From positions 1,740,593-1,791,621 of the forward strand of contig NZ_LT732526.1 in assembly GCF_900155545.1 (NCBI RefSeq): 51,029 nucleotides of DNA, given 5' to 3'. How positions within the stretch are numbered: position 1 is the stretch's first letter; each line of letters opens with the position of its first letter. The position numbers and the translations under genes are program-made. This stretch comes from Clostridium sp. Marseille-P2415. GTDB taxonomy: Bacteria; Bacillota; Clostridia; Lachnospirales; Lachnospiraceae. Positions 8,838-17,012 of this stretch are shown piece by piece. The notes beneath the pieces are model-generated. The model was given only the letters and a program-made list of their open reading frames with translations. It ran no database searches and was not told where the DNA came from.

Positions 8838-9974
8838 TTAATTTCTGATATAAACCGTACCATCCATAATCCGCCTTGCCGTGCGCTGGACAGCCACGCC
8901 GTTAAGTTTTATCCCGCCCTTTTCCTCAACGAAGTCAGGATACATGGTCATGATCCCACTCGGATGCCCGATTTTCACATAACCATTGCTGTTAAAAGGC
9001 AGCCCCAGGGTTTTCTCAATAATACTGCCCTTGAGCTGAGCCGCCACGGAAATGGAGCTGGCTGAAGTGAGGGGACAGGCCTTATGACACTTAAACACAG
9101 AGATGACTCTGGCACAGATGTCCATATCCTCTGCCCGAATCCGCTCGCCTCCTATGTCCGTAAAAGAAGAAGGCCTGGTGAAGAAGCCGACTTTTGGAAC
9201 TGCCGGGCTGTTGGCTTTCGCATCCTCAAGATCTTTTGCAAATCCCATCATACAGCAAGCGGTCCCTCTGATCTTCTCAAGAAGCTCGCAAGCCTGCTCA
9301 TTCCTGTTCACCTCTTCCGGCAGCTCTGCTCCTGTCAATCCAATATCCTCAGCCCTCACAAGTACCATAGGGTTTGATACATCCAGAATACTGGCTTCGA
9401 TGACACCAAAACCGGGAATTTCCAGCACATCCAGCACATTTCCCGTTGGAAGCAGCTTTCCGGTTTTCGCTCCGGCAGGATTTAAAAAGTTTACTTTCAG
9501 CTCCGCAGCTGTACCGTCCACACCTGCAATATGACAATCGCCTTCCTGTGCAAATGTCCCGTTCTCGCAGGGCACCTCTATATTGATGTACTTATCCGTA
9601 TTCCTGTTAAGCATCCTCACTGTGGTGACCGGCCCGTTTCCCTGCACCATCCCTTCCTCGATCGCAAAGGGACCTACAGCAGCTGTCATATTACCGCAAT
9701 TGCTTTTGTAATCCACCTGGCTCTTACCTACAATAACCTGGCCCACCAGGTACTCTATATCCACATCTTTTTCATCGCTCTTCCATACGATCACAATCTT
9801 GTTATTGGATGATACCGTACCTCCCAGGCCATCAATCTGTTTCGGATCCGGATCGCCCATTGCCTGCAAAAAAATGGAGTCCCATTCATTTCTGTCCTCT
9901 GGAAGATCCTCCTTCCGGAACATGCAGCCTTTGCTGGTACCGCCTCTCATGAACACTGTCTTGAATTTTCTCAA
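8838..9974 (-). CDS. PrpF-family proton-shuffling isomerase (methylaconitate/oxalomesaconate/aconitate isomerase type)
   Basis: A 378-residue member of the PrpF family (diaminopimelate-epimerase-like fold). Signatures are MRGGTSKG near the N-terminus, DGLGG at about 48-52, the catalytic-type cysteine C93 in SNCGNMTAAVGPFAIEEG, and a second cysteine in HKACPLTSASS. Known members isomerise 2-methylaconitate (PrpF), 4-oxalomesaconate (GalD) or aconitate between double-bond isomers. Translation begins at a TTG with GAGGAGGGGG upstream, 16 bases after the dehydrogenase gene. With two aconitases and a tricarboxylate carrier nearby, trans-aconitate or a substituted aconitate is an attractive substrate, by inference. 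Confidence 0.88.
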   Translation of the reverse strand: MRKFKTVFMRGGTSKGCMFRKEDLPEDRNEWDSIFLQAMGDPDPKQIDGLGGTVSSNNKIVIVWKSDEKDVDIEYLVGQVIVGKSQVDYKSNCGNMTAAVGPFAIEEGMVQGNGPVTTVRMLNRNTDKYINIEVPCENGTFAQEGDCHIAGVDGTAAELKVNFLNPAGAKTGKLLPTGNVLDVLEIPGFGVIEASILDVSNPMVLVRAEDIGLTGAELPEEVNRNEQACELLEKIRGTACCMMGFAKDLEDAKANSPAVPKVGFFTRPSSFTDIGGERIRAEDMDICARVISVFKCHKACPLTSASSISVAAQLKGSIIEKTLGLPFNSNGYVKIGHPSGIMTMYPDFVEEKGGIKLNGVAVQRTARRIMDGTVYIRN

Positions 9975-9989
9975 TTCTGTCCCCCTCCT

Positions 9990-11159
9990 CTATCTGATCT
10001 TATCAATGGTTTCCAGAAGATAATCTGTAAACGCTTCCGCACTTGCTCCGTCCTTGTCTGTGGTTATTACCTTCTTGCGTTCTGTTATGGTACATACATC
10101 CAGCGCCTTATCCAGGATATTTTTTCTATCTGCGTAACCGATATGGGACATCATCATCCCTACCGCACGGATCAGGCTGCATGGATCCGCATAGTCCCCG
10201 CGTCCATGGTCAATGAGGAAAGGAGCGGTTCCGTGAATAGCTTCAAACATGGCATATCTGTTACCCAGGTTGGAAGAAGAAGCAGTTCCCAGTCCTCCCT
10301 GATGTTCCGCAGCCACATCTGTTACAATGTCTCCATAGAGATTAGGAAGTACAATCACTTCAATGCCCTTATTGAACTCCGGATCCAGCATCTTAGCACA
10401 CATAGCGTCTACCAGGCGTTCCTGGATTTCGATTTCAGGATATTCTTCCCCAACCTTTCGGACTGCTTTGATGAAATTACCGTCTGCCAGCTTCACAATA
10501 TTGGCTTTTGTAACAATCGTCACATTCTTCTTTCCATTCTTTCTTGCGAATTCAAACGCAGCCCGTGCAATGCGTTCGCTTCCCTGCTTGGTCTGCACCT
10601 TGAAATCTACCGCCAGATCCGCATTTACCTGTATTCCTTTATTTCCCCATATGTACTCGCCTTCAATGTTCTCCCGGAAAAAAGTCCAGTCAATGTTCTT
10701 GTCCGGAATGCGGATGGGACGCACTGCTGCAAACAATTCCAGACCCCGGCGCAGCAAACTGTTCGCACTGATTAAATTAGGCCATGGATCAGATGCCCTT
10801 GGTGTCACCATCGGTCCTTTTAAAAGTACATTACACTTCTTCACTTCTTCAAATACTTCATCGGGAAGGCTCTTAAGCTTAGCAGCTCTGTTCTCAATGG
10901 TCATGCCTTCAATCATCCGTAATTCCAGATGCCCTGATTTTATCTCTGTCTCCATAAGGCGGTTAAGTACCCGCAGAGCCTGTTTCATGATAATCGGACC
11001 AATGCCGTCTCCCGGCAGTATTCCAACTATGATTTTATCTAATTTATCAAAATCCGTAATATTCGTGTCAGCTTTCATGCGCTCAATTCGTTCATACTCT
11101 GATTGGATCAGTTCACCGAATTTTTCTTGTGCTGCTGTGATATGATTATCAAAACTCAT
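9990..11159 (-). CDS. Isocitrate/isopropylmalate-type oxidative decarboxylase
   Basis: A 389-residue dehydrogenase of the IDH/IPMDH/tartrate-dehydrogenase family. It has GILPGDGIGP (about 46-55), the substrate loop SANSLLRRGLELFAAVRP, FRENIEGEY, the metal-binding aspartates in LYGDIVTDVAAE, and the nucleotide-loop region FEAIHGTAPF. These enzymes oxidise a 2-hydroxy-acid and remove the beta-carboxyl group. The aconitase neighbours favour isocitrate or a homologue, but malate, tartrate and homoisocitrate dehydrogenases share the fold. It is the first gene of a five-gene operon, with GGAGAAAAGAG before the ATG. The shared operator-like block lies about 80 bases upstream. Confidence 0.88.
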   Translation of the reverse strand: MSFDNHITAAQEKFGELIQSEYERIERMKADTNITDFDKLDKIIVGILPGDGIGPIIMKQALRVLNRLMETEIKSGHLELRMIEGMTIENRAAKLKSLPDEVFEEVKKCNVLLKGPMVTPRASDPWPNLISANSLLRRGLELFAAVRPIRIPDKNIDWTFFRENIEGEYIWGNKGIQVNADLAVDFKVQTKQGSERIARAAFEFARKNGKKNVTIVTKANIVKLADGNFIKAVRKVGEEYPEIEIQERLVDAMCAKMLDPEFNKGIEVIVLPNLYGDIVTDVAAEHQGGLGTASSSNLGNRYAMFEAIHGTAPFLIDHGRGDYADPCSLIRAVGMMMSHIGYADRKNILDKALDVCTITERKKVITTDKDGASAEAFTDYLLETIDKIR

Positions 11160-11240
11160 CTCTTTTCTCCTTTTTCCTTTTGAATTTTAATGTATGGCAT
11201 GTTATCTGCTTTTTATACAATAATTATAACACTTCAAATT

Positions 11241-11285
11241 ATATAGGAAAAATATATCTTTTAATATGTTTTCCATAGGCTTTTT
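11241..11285 (-). promoter_or_regulatory. Operator-like block upstream of the dehydrogenase operon
   Basis: ATATAGGAAAAATATAT at 11241-11257 is identical to 5988-6004. It is followed after six bases by ATATGTTTTCCATAGG and a T-rich tail, matching 6011-6032 in order and spacing. This is the best evidence that the two operons are co-regulated. Confidence 0.65.
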
Positions 11286-11314
11286 GCTATACCTATTCTA
11301 GCGCATCCTATCGT

Positions 11315-11550
11315 TTATTTCAGGAAAGAAAAGGCCAAACTTCCAATGAGAAGTATCATGGCTCCTCCAATTCTGGAAGATATCTGAGCATAGCTGATTA
11401 AATTCATGCGCTTAGCAGCACCCAGAACAGCCAAATCTCCCGCTCCGCCCATGTTTGACATGCATAGCCCAGCTGTTATGGCGCTTTCAATTGGATGAAA
11501 TCCCACAATCCAGCCGAAACAGGCAGACCCAATGCCCCCTCCTAATTACT
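11315..11550 (-). pseudogene. C-terminal remnant of a second 2-hydroxycarboxylate transporter
   Basis: The reading frame gives about 78 residues aligning with the end of the intact transporter at 329-1633. It keeps NMGGAGDLAVLGAAKRMN and YAQISSRIGGA. Homology begins just after an in-frame stop near 11551, with no ATG at an appropriate place. The N-terminal 350 or so residues are missing. Immediately upstream lies the broken end of a LysR gene on the same strand, so a deletion has joined the two. A short peptide could start at 11506 but would not be a working transporter. Confidence 0.8.
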
Positions 11551-11596
11551 TTCCGGTCCCATCCACCGGCTCAGTATGGACCCTTGGCATTGCCTA

Positions 11597-11914
11597 TCAT
11601 CCGAACAAATATGTAACAAAAGCCATCCCTATGGTGATGACACCCTTTCTGCTGTCCACAATATCACGTATATTTTCTTTCATCCTGCAGTCAAGCCCCA
11701 ATATCATTTTGGCTGTTTCTATGTACACCTCTCCAGCAGGAGTTAAGGAAATAGGAGTGGTTCCCTGGTTAAAAATTAAAGCTCCCAGTTCTTCCTCTAT
11801 TTTCGCTATATAATGACTTAAAGACGGCTGAGTTATGTAAAGCTCCTCTGCCGCCTTTGTAATACTTTTCAGCTCTGCAACCTTAAGCACATACTGATAC
11901 TGTTTCAGCTCCAT
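11597..11914 (-). pseudogene. LysR-family regulator, truncated after the DNA-binding domain
   Basis: The 105 codons hold a complete LysR helix-turn-helix (SITKAAEELYITQPSLSHYIAKIEEELG) and linker helix, then stop shortly after KGVITIG, where the effector domain should begin. LysR proteins are normally about 300 residues. The remainder is replaced by the tail of a transporter gene (11315-11550). It resembles the LysR at 1-214. The product could still bind DNA as a short protein and might act as a competitor, but it reads primarily as a deletion product. Confidence 0.8.
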
Positions 11915-11941
11915 CGAGCCCCCTCCAATGTACTCTGACTT

Positions 11942-12568
11942 TTATCCCTTCTTGTTCCACTTTATTCTGGTAATCACACAACCTGTACGCTCCATTTCCT
12001 CCACTACTTTCTTCTGAGCAGCAACCTTGCGCTCCGTACGTTCCAGGATGTCCCCGGCCTCCTCCGGTCTTATGACACATACTCCGTTCATATCTCCGGC
12101 TATGATATCTCCCGGACGGATAATAATACCTCCACAGCTCACAGGCACATTAATCTGTCCTACTCCGCTTTTACCGGCAGTTCCGCAGGTAAGCCCCTTG
12201 GCATACACAGGGAATCCCACCTCTTCACATCCTTCTAAGTCTCTGAAGGCTCCATCCACAACAACACCCTCTGCCTTCATCATTCTGGCACAGTAACTTC
12301 TATGATCCCCCCAGTAAGAGCTTTTTAAATTCCCCTTCCCGGCAATTACAATCACGTCTCCCTCTTTAACCATTTCAATTGCATCTGCCACAATTCCGCC
12401 TTCCCCAGCAGGTACATTCACTGTCAAAGCAAACCCAATAATTTTTTTTCTTCCTATCCATGGTTTTATCTGGCAATCCATAGCTTCAAATACTTCCATA
12501 CCATCACACAGTTCCGGAACTGTATATTGTGATATTCTCTTCAATAAGATCCTCTTGCTGTCTTCCAT
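11942..12568 (-). CDS. RraA-like aldolase/decarboxylase (4-hydroxy-4-methyl-2-oxoglutarate aldolase family)
   Basis: 208 residues matching the RraA/HMG-aldolase fold. WGDHRSYCARMMKAEGVVVDG is followed by the active-site pair R109-D110 in GAFRDLEG, and the C-terminal part has GDIIAGDMNGVCVI. Catalytic members cleave 4-hydroxy-4-carboxy-2-oxo-acids such as 4-carboxy-4-hydroxy-2-oxoadipate to pyruvate plus a keto-acid, or decarboxylate oxaloacetate. RraA itself inhibits RNase E, but the retained R-D pair and catabolic context favour an enzyme. It lies downstream of the AEC carrier and carries its own copy of the shared operator-like block 54 bases upstream. It thus probably belongs to the same regulon as the PrpF-type isomerase. 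Confidence 0.82.
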   Translation of the reverse strand: MEDSKRILLKRISQYTVPELCDGMEVFEAMDCQIKPWIGRKKIIGFALTVNVPAGEGGIVADAIEMVKEGDVIVIAGKGNLKSSYWGDHRSYCARMMKAEGVVVDGAFRDLEGCEEVGFPVYAKGLTCGTAGKSGVGQINVPVSCGGIIIRPGDIIAGDMNGVCVIRPEEAGDILERTERKVAAQKKVVEEMERTGCVITRIKWNKKG

Positions 12569-12609
12569 TTTCTATGTTTCCTTTCTGACACTTTCTCAAT
12601 ATAATTATA

Positions 12610-12664
12610 ATAGTACTTGTACTATAAGTAAAATATATAGTTATTATAATTCCCATAAGTTTTT
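12610..12664 (-). promoter_or_regulatory. Third copy of the operator-like block, upstream of the RraA-like gene
   Basis: CTATAAGTAAAATATAT at 12622-12638 matches 14 of 17 positions of the motif at 5988 and 11241. A CCATAAG-plus-T-run element follows at nearly the same spacing (12644-12664). Overlapping it is a perfect inverted repeat, ATAGTAC-TT-GTACTAT (12610-12625). Confidence 0.5.
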
Positions 12665-12687
12665 ATCTATAGTTTTTCCTACATGGA

Positions 12688-13599
12688 TTAATGAAGGATC
12701 AGACACCAGACCGGTATAGTAATCATGGATAGTAAAGTAGACGAAACCACGCCTTTTGCTGCAAACACTGCATCACACTTATATTTCGCTGCAAGTATGG
12801 CAGTTACACTGGCTGCCGGCATGCCTGCCAGCACTACGGATACCCCAGTCACCACCGGCTCCAGACGAAATCCCAGACACAACAGATATATAAGGCCGGG
12901 GATCAATACAAGACGGATAAGAGAATAATATATCGTAACACGATTCCATAAAGAACGAAAACGAACCCCTGCTAAAATGCTTCCAATAAACAACATAGAC
13001 AACGCCGTATTAGCGGAAGCCAGGGTTTTCACAGTCTGTTCCGCCACAGAAGGAAGCCTGATTCCTGTAACCATCAGTACCATTCCTACTGCCACTGCCA
13101 AAATACAGGGATGAGTTGCTATTTTTTTCAAAAGTGTTTTTCTGTCCGGACTTTCTGTGAAATAGGCAAGCCCCGCAGACCACATGAATATCCGCTGCGG
13201 AATAAGATAAATCGATGCATACAAAAGTCCAAGGGAGCCAAATATGCTCTCCGCGATCGGATTGCCAAGTATTCCTGCATTGGAGCAGATTGTGGCATAT
13301 TGAAGGACGTTCCTGCGCCTTTTTTCCATTCCCGGATAAAGAATAAAGCTCAATATATAAGTTCCGGCCTGTATCCCTACAGCCACAACAAGTATGACCA
13401 TGCAGTTCACCAGAATTTTCTGGTTAAACTCTATCTCAAAGGAACGGATAATGCTGCATGGAAGTGTTACATAAATTACCAGGTCTGTCAAAAGCCCCTC
13501 ATTCTTCTCTTCTACGATTCCCATCTTTTTTAACAGCAATCCCAGAATCATTAAGCTGAATAACATACCCTGCATCTCAAACAAACGCTCAAAGCTCAT
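12688..13599 (-). CDS. AEC (auxin efflux carrier) family transporter
   Basis: 303 residues with about ten hydrophobic segments and the family's characteristic central feature CSNAGILGNPIAESIFG, plus the repeat-like LAGMPAASVTAILAAKY near the C-terminus. Bacterial members such as MleP and MdcF carry malate, malonate or other carboxylates. It lies upstream of the RraA-like aldolase on the same strand, suggesting import or export of a carboxylate handled by that enzyme. GGAGAAATT precedes the ATG. The 120-base gap before the aldolase contains that gene's own operator-like block, so the two may be separately expressed. Confidence 0.85.
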   Translation of the reverse strand: MSFERLFEMQGMLFSLMILGLLLKKMGIVEEKNEGLLTDLVIYVTLPCSIIRSFEIEFNQKILVNCMVILVVAVGIQAGTYILSFILYPGMEKRRRNVLQYATICSNAGILGNPIAESIFGSLGLLYASIYLIPQRIFMWSAGLAYFTESPDRKTLLKKIATHPCILAVAVGMVLMVTGIRLPSVAEQTVKTLASANTALSMLFIGSILAGVRFRSLWNRVTIYYSLIRLVLIPGLIYLLCLGFRLEPVVTGVSVVLAGMPAASVTAILAAKYKCDAVFAAKGVVSSTLLSMITIPVWCLILH

Positions 13600-13749
13600 A
13601 ATTTCTCCAATCTTATTTCAGCCCAAATATTGTGCCATACTCATTCTTTCAGATATGTTTTTTAATCAGTAACTGCATCAATAAGTTTAAACACAGAGCG
13701 AACCGCAGCCATTTTAAAAGTGGATACATTGATTATAAAGATTTATAAA

Positions 13750-13766
13750 CATAATGTAAAATATAT
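13750..13766 (-). promoter_or_regulatory. Weak fourth copy of the operator-like motif, upstream of the AEC carrier
   Basis: CATAATGTAAAATATAT shares 13 of 17 positions with the copy at 12622 but only the right half with the copies at 5988 and 11241. It lies 150 bases upstream of the AEC start. The rest of 13600-13858 is AT-rich, with no gene that I can see. Confidence 0.35.
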
Positions 13767-13858
13767 GTTTTATATAATGATCATATTATTTATCCTATAT
13801 ATTTAATTGCTGAAACGATTAAAAAGCCTTGGAAAACCACAGGGCATTTATTATTTCC

Positions 13859-14197
13859 TTAATTACTTGAATGACCGGATAAATCATCCAGAATCATTTG
13901 TATAAATGATTTAACATAATCTGGCAGTTCTTTTTTATCGTGATATAAAAAATATGTTGTTCTTTTCACTGGATTTCCAAATTGATCAGCCATAGTACAT
14001 TTACACAAATCTAAAGATTCTGCTTGTACAGGAGAAAGAAAACAGACAGCATATCCCAGACCTTGCCGAACCATTTGCCATGCACTGTCAATAAATGTAG
14101 TTGTCATGCTGATATATGGCGGTCTATCATACTGCTGCTGCCACCATTCATCAATCTGCTTTTGCGTTGAACTGCAAATATCATAAATAATGATTCC
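13859..14197 (-). pseudogene. C-terminal remnant of a LysR-family regulator
   Basis: About 112 codons with no proper start match the end of a LysR effector domain: IYDICSSTQKQIDEWW, then a region ending FIDSAWQMVRQGLGYAVCFL, the typical hinge before the last strand-helix unit, and a normal C-terminus. The DNA-binding domain and first effector lobe are missing. Homology starts right where a transporter N-terminus (14181-14399) breaks off in another frame, so this is the mirror image of the scar at 11.5 kb. It could be translated from ATG 14107, but not as a functional regulator. Confidence 0.72.
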
Positions 14198-14399
14198 CTA
14201 TTTCAAACAGTAATCCTCCCAAAGCCATTAAAAAAGCAATTGTCGATAATACATCATTGCCCATGGTTCCAGTATAAACTCCAATCATAACCAATATAAA
14301 CATAATCAAAAACGGAACTACTGGCACCCCTTGAATTTTTATGGTGAATTTACAGAAACAGACCGGTTTATGCCTGATCAGAGTAATTCCTTCTCTCAA
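14181..14399 (-). pseudogene. N-terminal remnant of a 2-hydroxycarboxylate transporter
   Basis: 72 codons whose second half aligns with residues 10-54 of the intact transporter at 329-1633: GVPVVPFLIMFIL matches GMPIWLITVCLLL, and ALGGLLFEIG matches FAGGLLLFEIG. After FEIG the frame runs into unrelated sequence and stops, and a LysR effector-domain frame takes over. The remaining 380 or so transporter residues are absent. Confidence 0.7.
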
Positions 14400-14509
14400 T
14401 CAGGGCACTTATTATTTTCACATAATTATAACAATTTCAGGATTTAATTCATATAATAAAAAATGAAACGGTTTTATTTATTTGAATAAAGATGTGAGGA
14501 TATGCTGTT

Positions 14510-15877
14510 ATGCATTATAAAAAAGGTCCCGAACTTACAGGACGAATCGTATTACCGAAAGAACCCCAGTACAATATAGCACGTCAGGAATTTAATACCT
14601 TTTTCAACAGATACCCACTGGTTATCGTTTTTGTCCAGGAAATAAAGGATGTAATTAACGCCATACACTGGGCCCGTTATAATGATGTTCCAATCCGTAT
14701 ACGTTCCGGACGGCATAATTACGAAGGTTTATCAGTTTTGAATGCCGGTATTGTTATTGATGTCAGCGATATGAAACATGTTGAGATAGACAGCAGGTGC
14801 GGGACTGCTAAGGTGCAGACCGGTTTGCGTGACTTTGAATTAGCCCAGATATTGGGTGAACAGGGTTTGGTAGTGCCCCCCGGTCTTTGCCCGACTACAG
14901 GCATTGCCGGATTTACGCTTGGCGGTGGTCAGAGCAGCCTGTCGCGGCCATTGGGTCTGGCAATTGACAATTTGCTCGATGTAGAAATGGTCAATGCTGA
15001 TGGCTGTTTACTACATGCTAATTCTAATGAAAACGCCGATCTTTTCTGGGCCTTGCGTGGTGGTGGAGGCGGCAATTTTGGAATCTGTACTTCTTTTTGC
15101 TTCCGTACTCATCCGATTGACACAGTTGCTTATGCTGAAATTAATTGGGATATTCAAGACTTAAAACCAGTACTGCAAAGCTGGCAAAAATATACGCTTC
15201 CTTGTTCTGATAAAAGGCTTACCCCGCTGCTTACCATAGCATCAGGTGAGAGTACCCTGCTGTTGATGCAGGGAGTATTTCTGGGATCGTCTGAGGAACT
15301 GCAGCAGCTTCTGAACCCACTGCTCCATGCAGGATCACCGCAAAAAGTGTTCATCGAAGAAATACCCTGGCTTGAGGCAGCAGCCAAAATAGCAGCCACC
15401 CAGCCAGATTCTCCTGAGCCTTTTAAGAGTGTAGGTCCCTTCGTTTATCATCTGCTTCCTGATGAAGCGATAACTATAATCGAGCGCTTTATCAATGAGC
15501 CTCCGACCTCCTCGGTCTCTGTATTTTTCCATGGACTGGGCGGGGCAGTTGCAGAAGTTCCTAACAAAGCCACAGCATATTTCTACCGTAAAGCTCTCTC
15601 GAATATTTCATTTTATTCCACATGGAATACACCAGAAGGAGCCGGTCCGGGTATTCGATGGGTAGAGGACTTCCGTAAGGCAATGAGGCCTTTTACCAGA
15701 GGCGTATATGTTAATACACCTGACCTTGCCATCAATAACTGGTGCAAAGCTTACTATGGCAGTAATTTTAAAAAACTGACCCAGGTTAAAGCTGAATACG
15801 ATCCGGATAACATCTTTCGATATCCACAAAGTATACCGCCAGACTATATATTGAAAAATAAGAATCGGTGTAACTAA
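14510..15877 (+). CDS. FAD-linked oxidase of the berberine-bridge-enzyme-like family
   Basis: 455 residues, the usual length. The N-terminal PCMH-type FAD domain contains PIRIRSGRHNYEG, where the histidine is the expected 8-alpha FAD attachment site. GLCPTTGIAGFTLGGG places a cysteine at the 6-S-cysteinyl position, so bicovalent FAD is likely. LRGGGGGNFGICTSF follows. The C-terminal BBE segment NWCKAYYGSNFKKLTQVKAEYDP is present. Members oxidise sugars, alcohols or alkaloid-like compounds with oxygen or another acceptor, which is noteworthy in a presumed anaerobe. It has its own promoter region and probably forms a transcript with the P1-family hydrolase 47 bases downstream. The substrate is unknown. 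Confidence 0.9.
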   Translation: MHYKKGPELTGRIVLPKEPQYNIARQEFNTFFNRYPLVIVFVQEIKDVINAIHWARYNDVPIRIRSGRHNYEGLSVLNAGIVIDVSDMKHVEIDSRCGTAKVQTGLRDFELAQILGEQGLVVPPGLCPTTGIAGFTLGGGQSSLSRPLGLAIDNLLDVEMVNADGCLLHANSNENADLFWALRGGGGGNFGICTSFCFRTHPIDTVAYAEINWDIQDLKPVLQSWQKYTLPCSDKRLTPLLTIASGESTLLLMQGVFLGSSEELQQLLNPLLHAGSPQKVFIEEIPWLEAAAKIAATQPDSPEPFKSVGPFVYHLLPDEAITIIERFINEPPTSSVSVFFHGLGGAVAEVPNKATAYFYRKALSNISFYSTWNTPEGAGPGIRWVEDFRKAMRPFTRGVYVNTPDLAINNWCKAYYGSNFKKLTQVKAEYDPDNIFRYPQSIPPDYILKNKNRCN

Positions 15878-15924
15878 TATAATCTGTGTTCTTTATAAAA
15901 TCTTTAAAAACTAAGGGAATAATT

Positions 15925-16896
15925 ATGAATGTTAAGAAACAAAATTCAAAAGATAACATATGGGGAGGTCTCACCGATGTTCCCGGGATCCTGGTAGGAA
16001 ACGCTGAAGATAAAAGCGGTCGTACCGGATGTACGGTGATTCTCTGCCCTAAGGGAGCAGTTCCCGGCGTTGATGTAAGCGGGGGCAGCCCCGGTACCCA
16101 GAATACAGATATCATTCGTCCAGGTGCTTCAGAGTATCCCGTGTACGGCGTTCTTCTTACAGGCGGCAGCTTCTTCGGACTCCCGGCAACCGGCGGAGTC
16201 ATGCGCTGGCTCGTTGAGCATAAAATTGATGAGGTGCCACTGGTACCTGCTGCGGTCATATTCGACCTCCTCTACGCCAAGGACTCTCCTCCGCCCGATG
16301 CTGCACTGGCTTATGCCGCCTGTCAGTCTGCAAGCGCAGGCCCCATAAAAGAAGGAAATGTAGGGGCCGGTGCAGGAGCAACAATAGGAAAAATCTACGG
16401 GGTTCCAATGAAGGGAGGACTTGGTACTGCTTCTATACAAATTCCAGATGGTCCCGTAGTTGCCGCTCTGGCTGTAGTCAATGCTTTGGGAGATATATGG
16501 AATCGGGGACATATTATTGCAGGAGCCTTGAATTCTGACGGCACATTTGTTAATCAAACCCGGTTCATGATGGAGGGGGTACCATCACCACTATATTACA
16601 GCAACACCACAATCGCAGTAGTGGCTACAACCGAACGGCTGACAAAAGCAGAAGCCAACCGGGTGGCCCAACTCTCCGATGATGGTATGGCCCGAGCCAT
16701 ATCCCCCAATCATACACAATGGGACGGTGATACGATTTTCTGCCTTGCCTTGGGAACACACACCAGCAATATGTCGAGAGATGCAGTTGTTACACAGGTA
16801 GGCACAGCCGCTGCTTTGGTACTTGAGAAGGCTATAATAAGGGGCACTGGCAGCACAATCGGAATGTACGCATTTAAAGAGATCATGCGTACGTAA
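15925..16896 (+). CDS. P1-family autoprocessing amidohydrolase, NylC-like
   Basis: 323 residues from ATG 15925, chosen because AAGGGAAT precedes it; an in-frame start at 15886 has no site. It belongs to the DmpA/BapA/NylC N-terminal-nucleophile family. Features are TDVPGILVGNAEDKSGRTGCT, a glycine-rich LLTGGSFFGLPATGGVMRWL, NVGAGAGATIGK and KGGLGTASI. The self-cleavage region SNTTIAVVAT has Asn-Thr at the scissile position, as in nylon-oligomer hydrolase NylC (Asn266/Thr267), rather than the Gly-Ser of DmpA. The following NHTQWDGDTIFCLALG also matches NylC. It should mature to alpha and beta chains and hydrolyse amide bonds of small or beta-amino peptides or oligoamides. It lies downstream of the flavin oxidase. 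Confidence 0.88.
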   Translation: MNVKKQNSKDNIWGGLTDVPGILVGNAEDKSGRTGCTVILCPKGAVPGVDVSGGSPGTQNTDIIRPGASEYPVYGVLLTGGSFFGLPATGGVMRWLVEHKIDEVPLVPAAVIFDLLYAKDSPPPDAALAYAACQSASAGPIKEGNVGAGAGATIGKIYGVPMKGGLGTASIQIPDGPVVAALAVVNALGDIWNRGHIIAGALNSDGTFVNQTRFMMEGVPSPLYYSNTTIAVVATTERLTKAEANRVAQLSDDGMARAISPNHTQWDGDTIFCLALGTHTSNMSRDAVVTQVGTAAALVLEKAIIRGTGSTIGMYAFKEIMRT

Positions 16897-17012
16897 CCGC
16901 CATCAACATAAGGGGAATACAATAACCAGATAAACAGATAACAATTGAGCGTATCTTAAACAGGCAGAAGCCGAAGTAAAATACGCTCATTCCCTCATAT
17001 GGTTTTATGCAG

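Noticed and set aside
10143-11145. Plus-strand frames of 210 and 260 codons over the dehydrogenase gene
   Set aside because: Antisense shadows of the isocitrate-dehydrogenase-type gene; no start site or motif.
11315-14399. A single circular element inserted into one transporter gene by opening inside LysR
   Set aside because: The mirrored junctions suggested it, but the LysR and transporter pieces do not add up to full-length genes, so two separate deletions of LysR-transporter pairs explain the data better.
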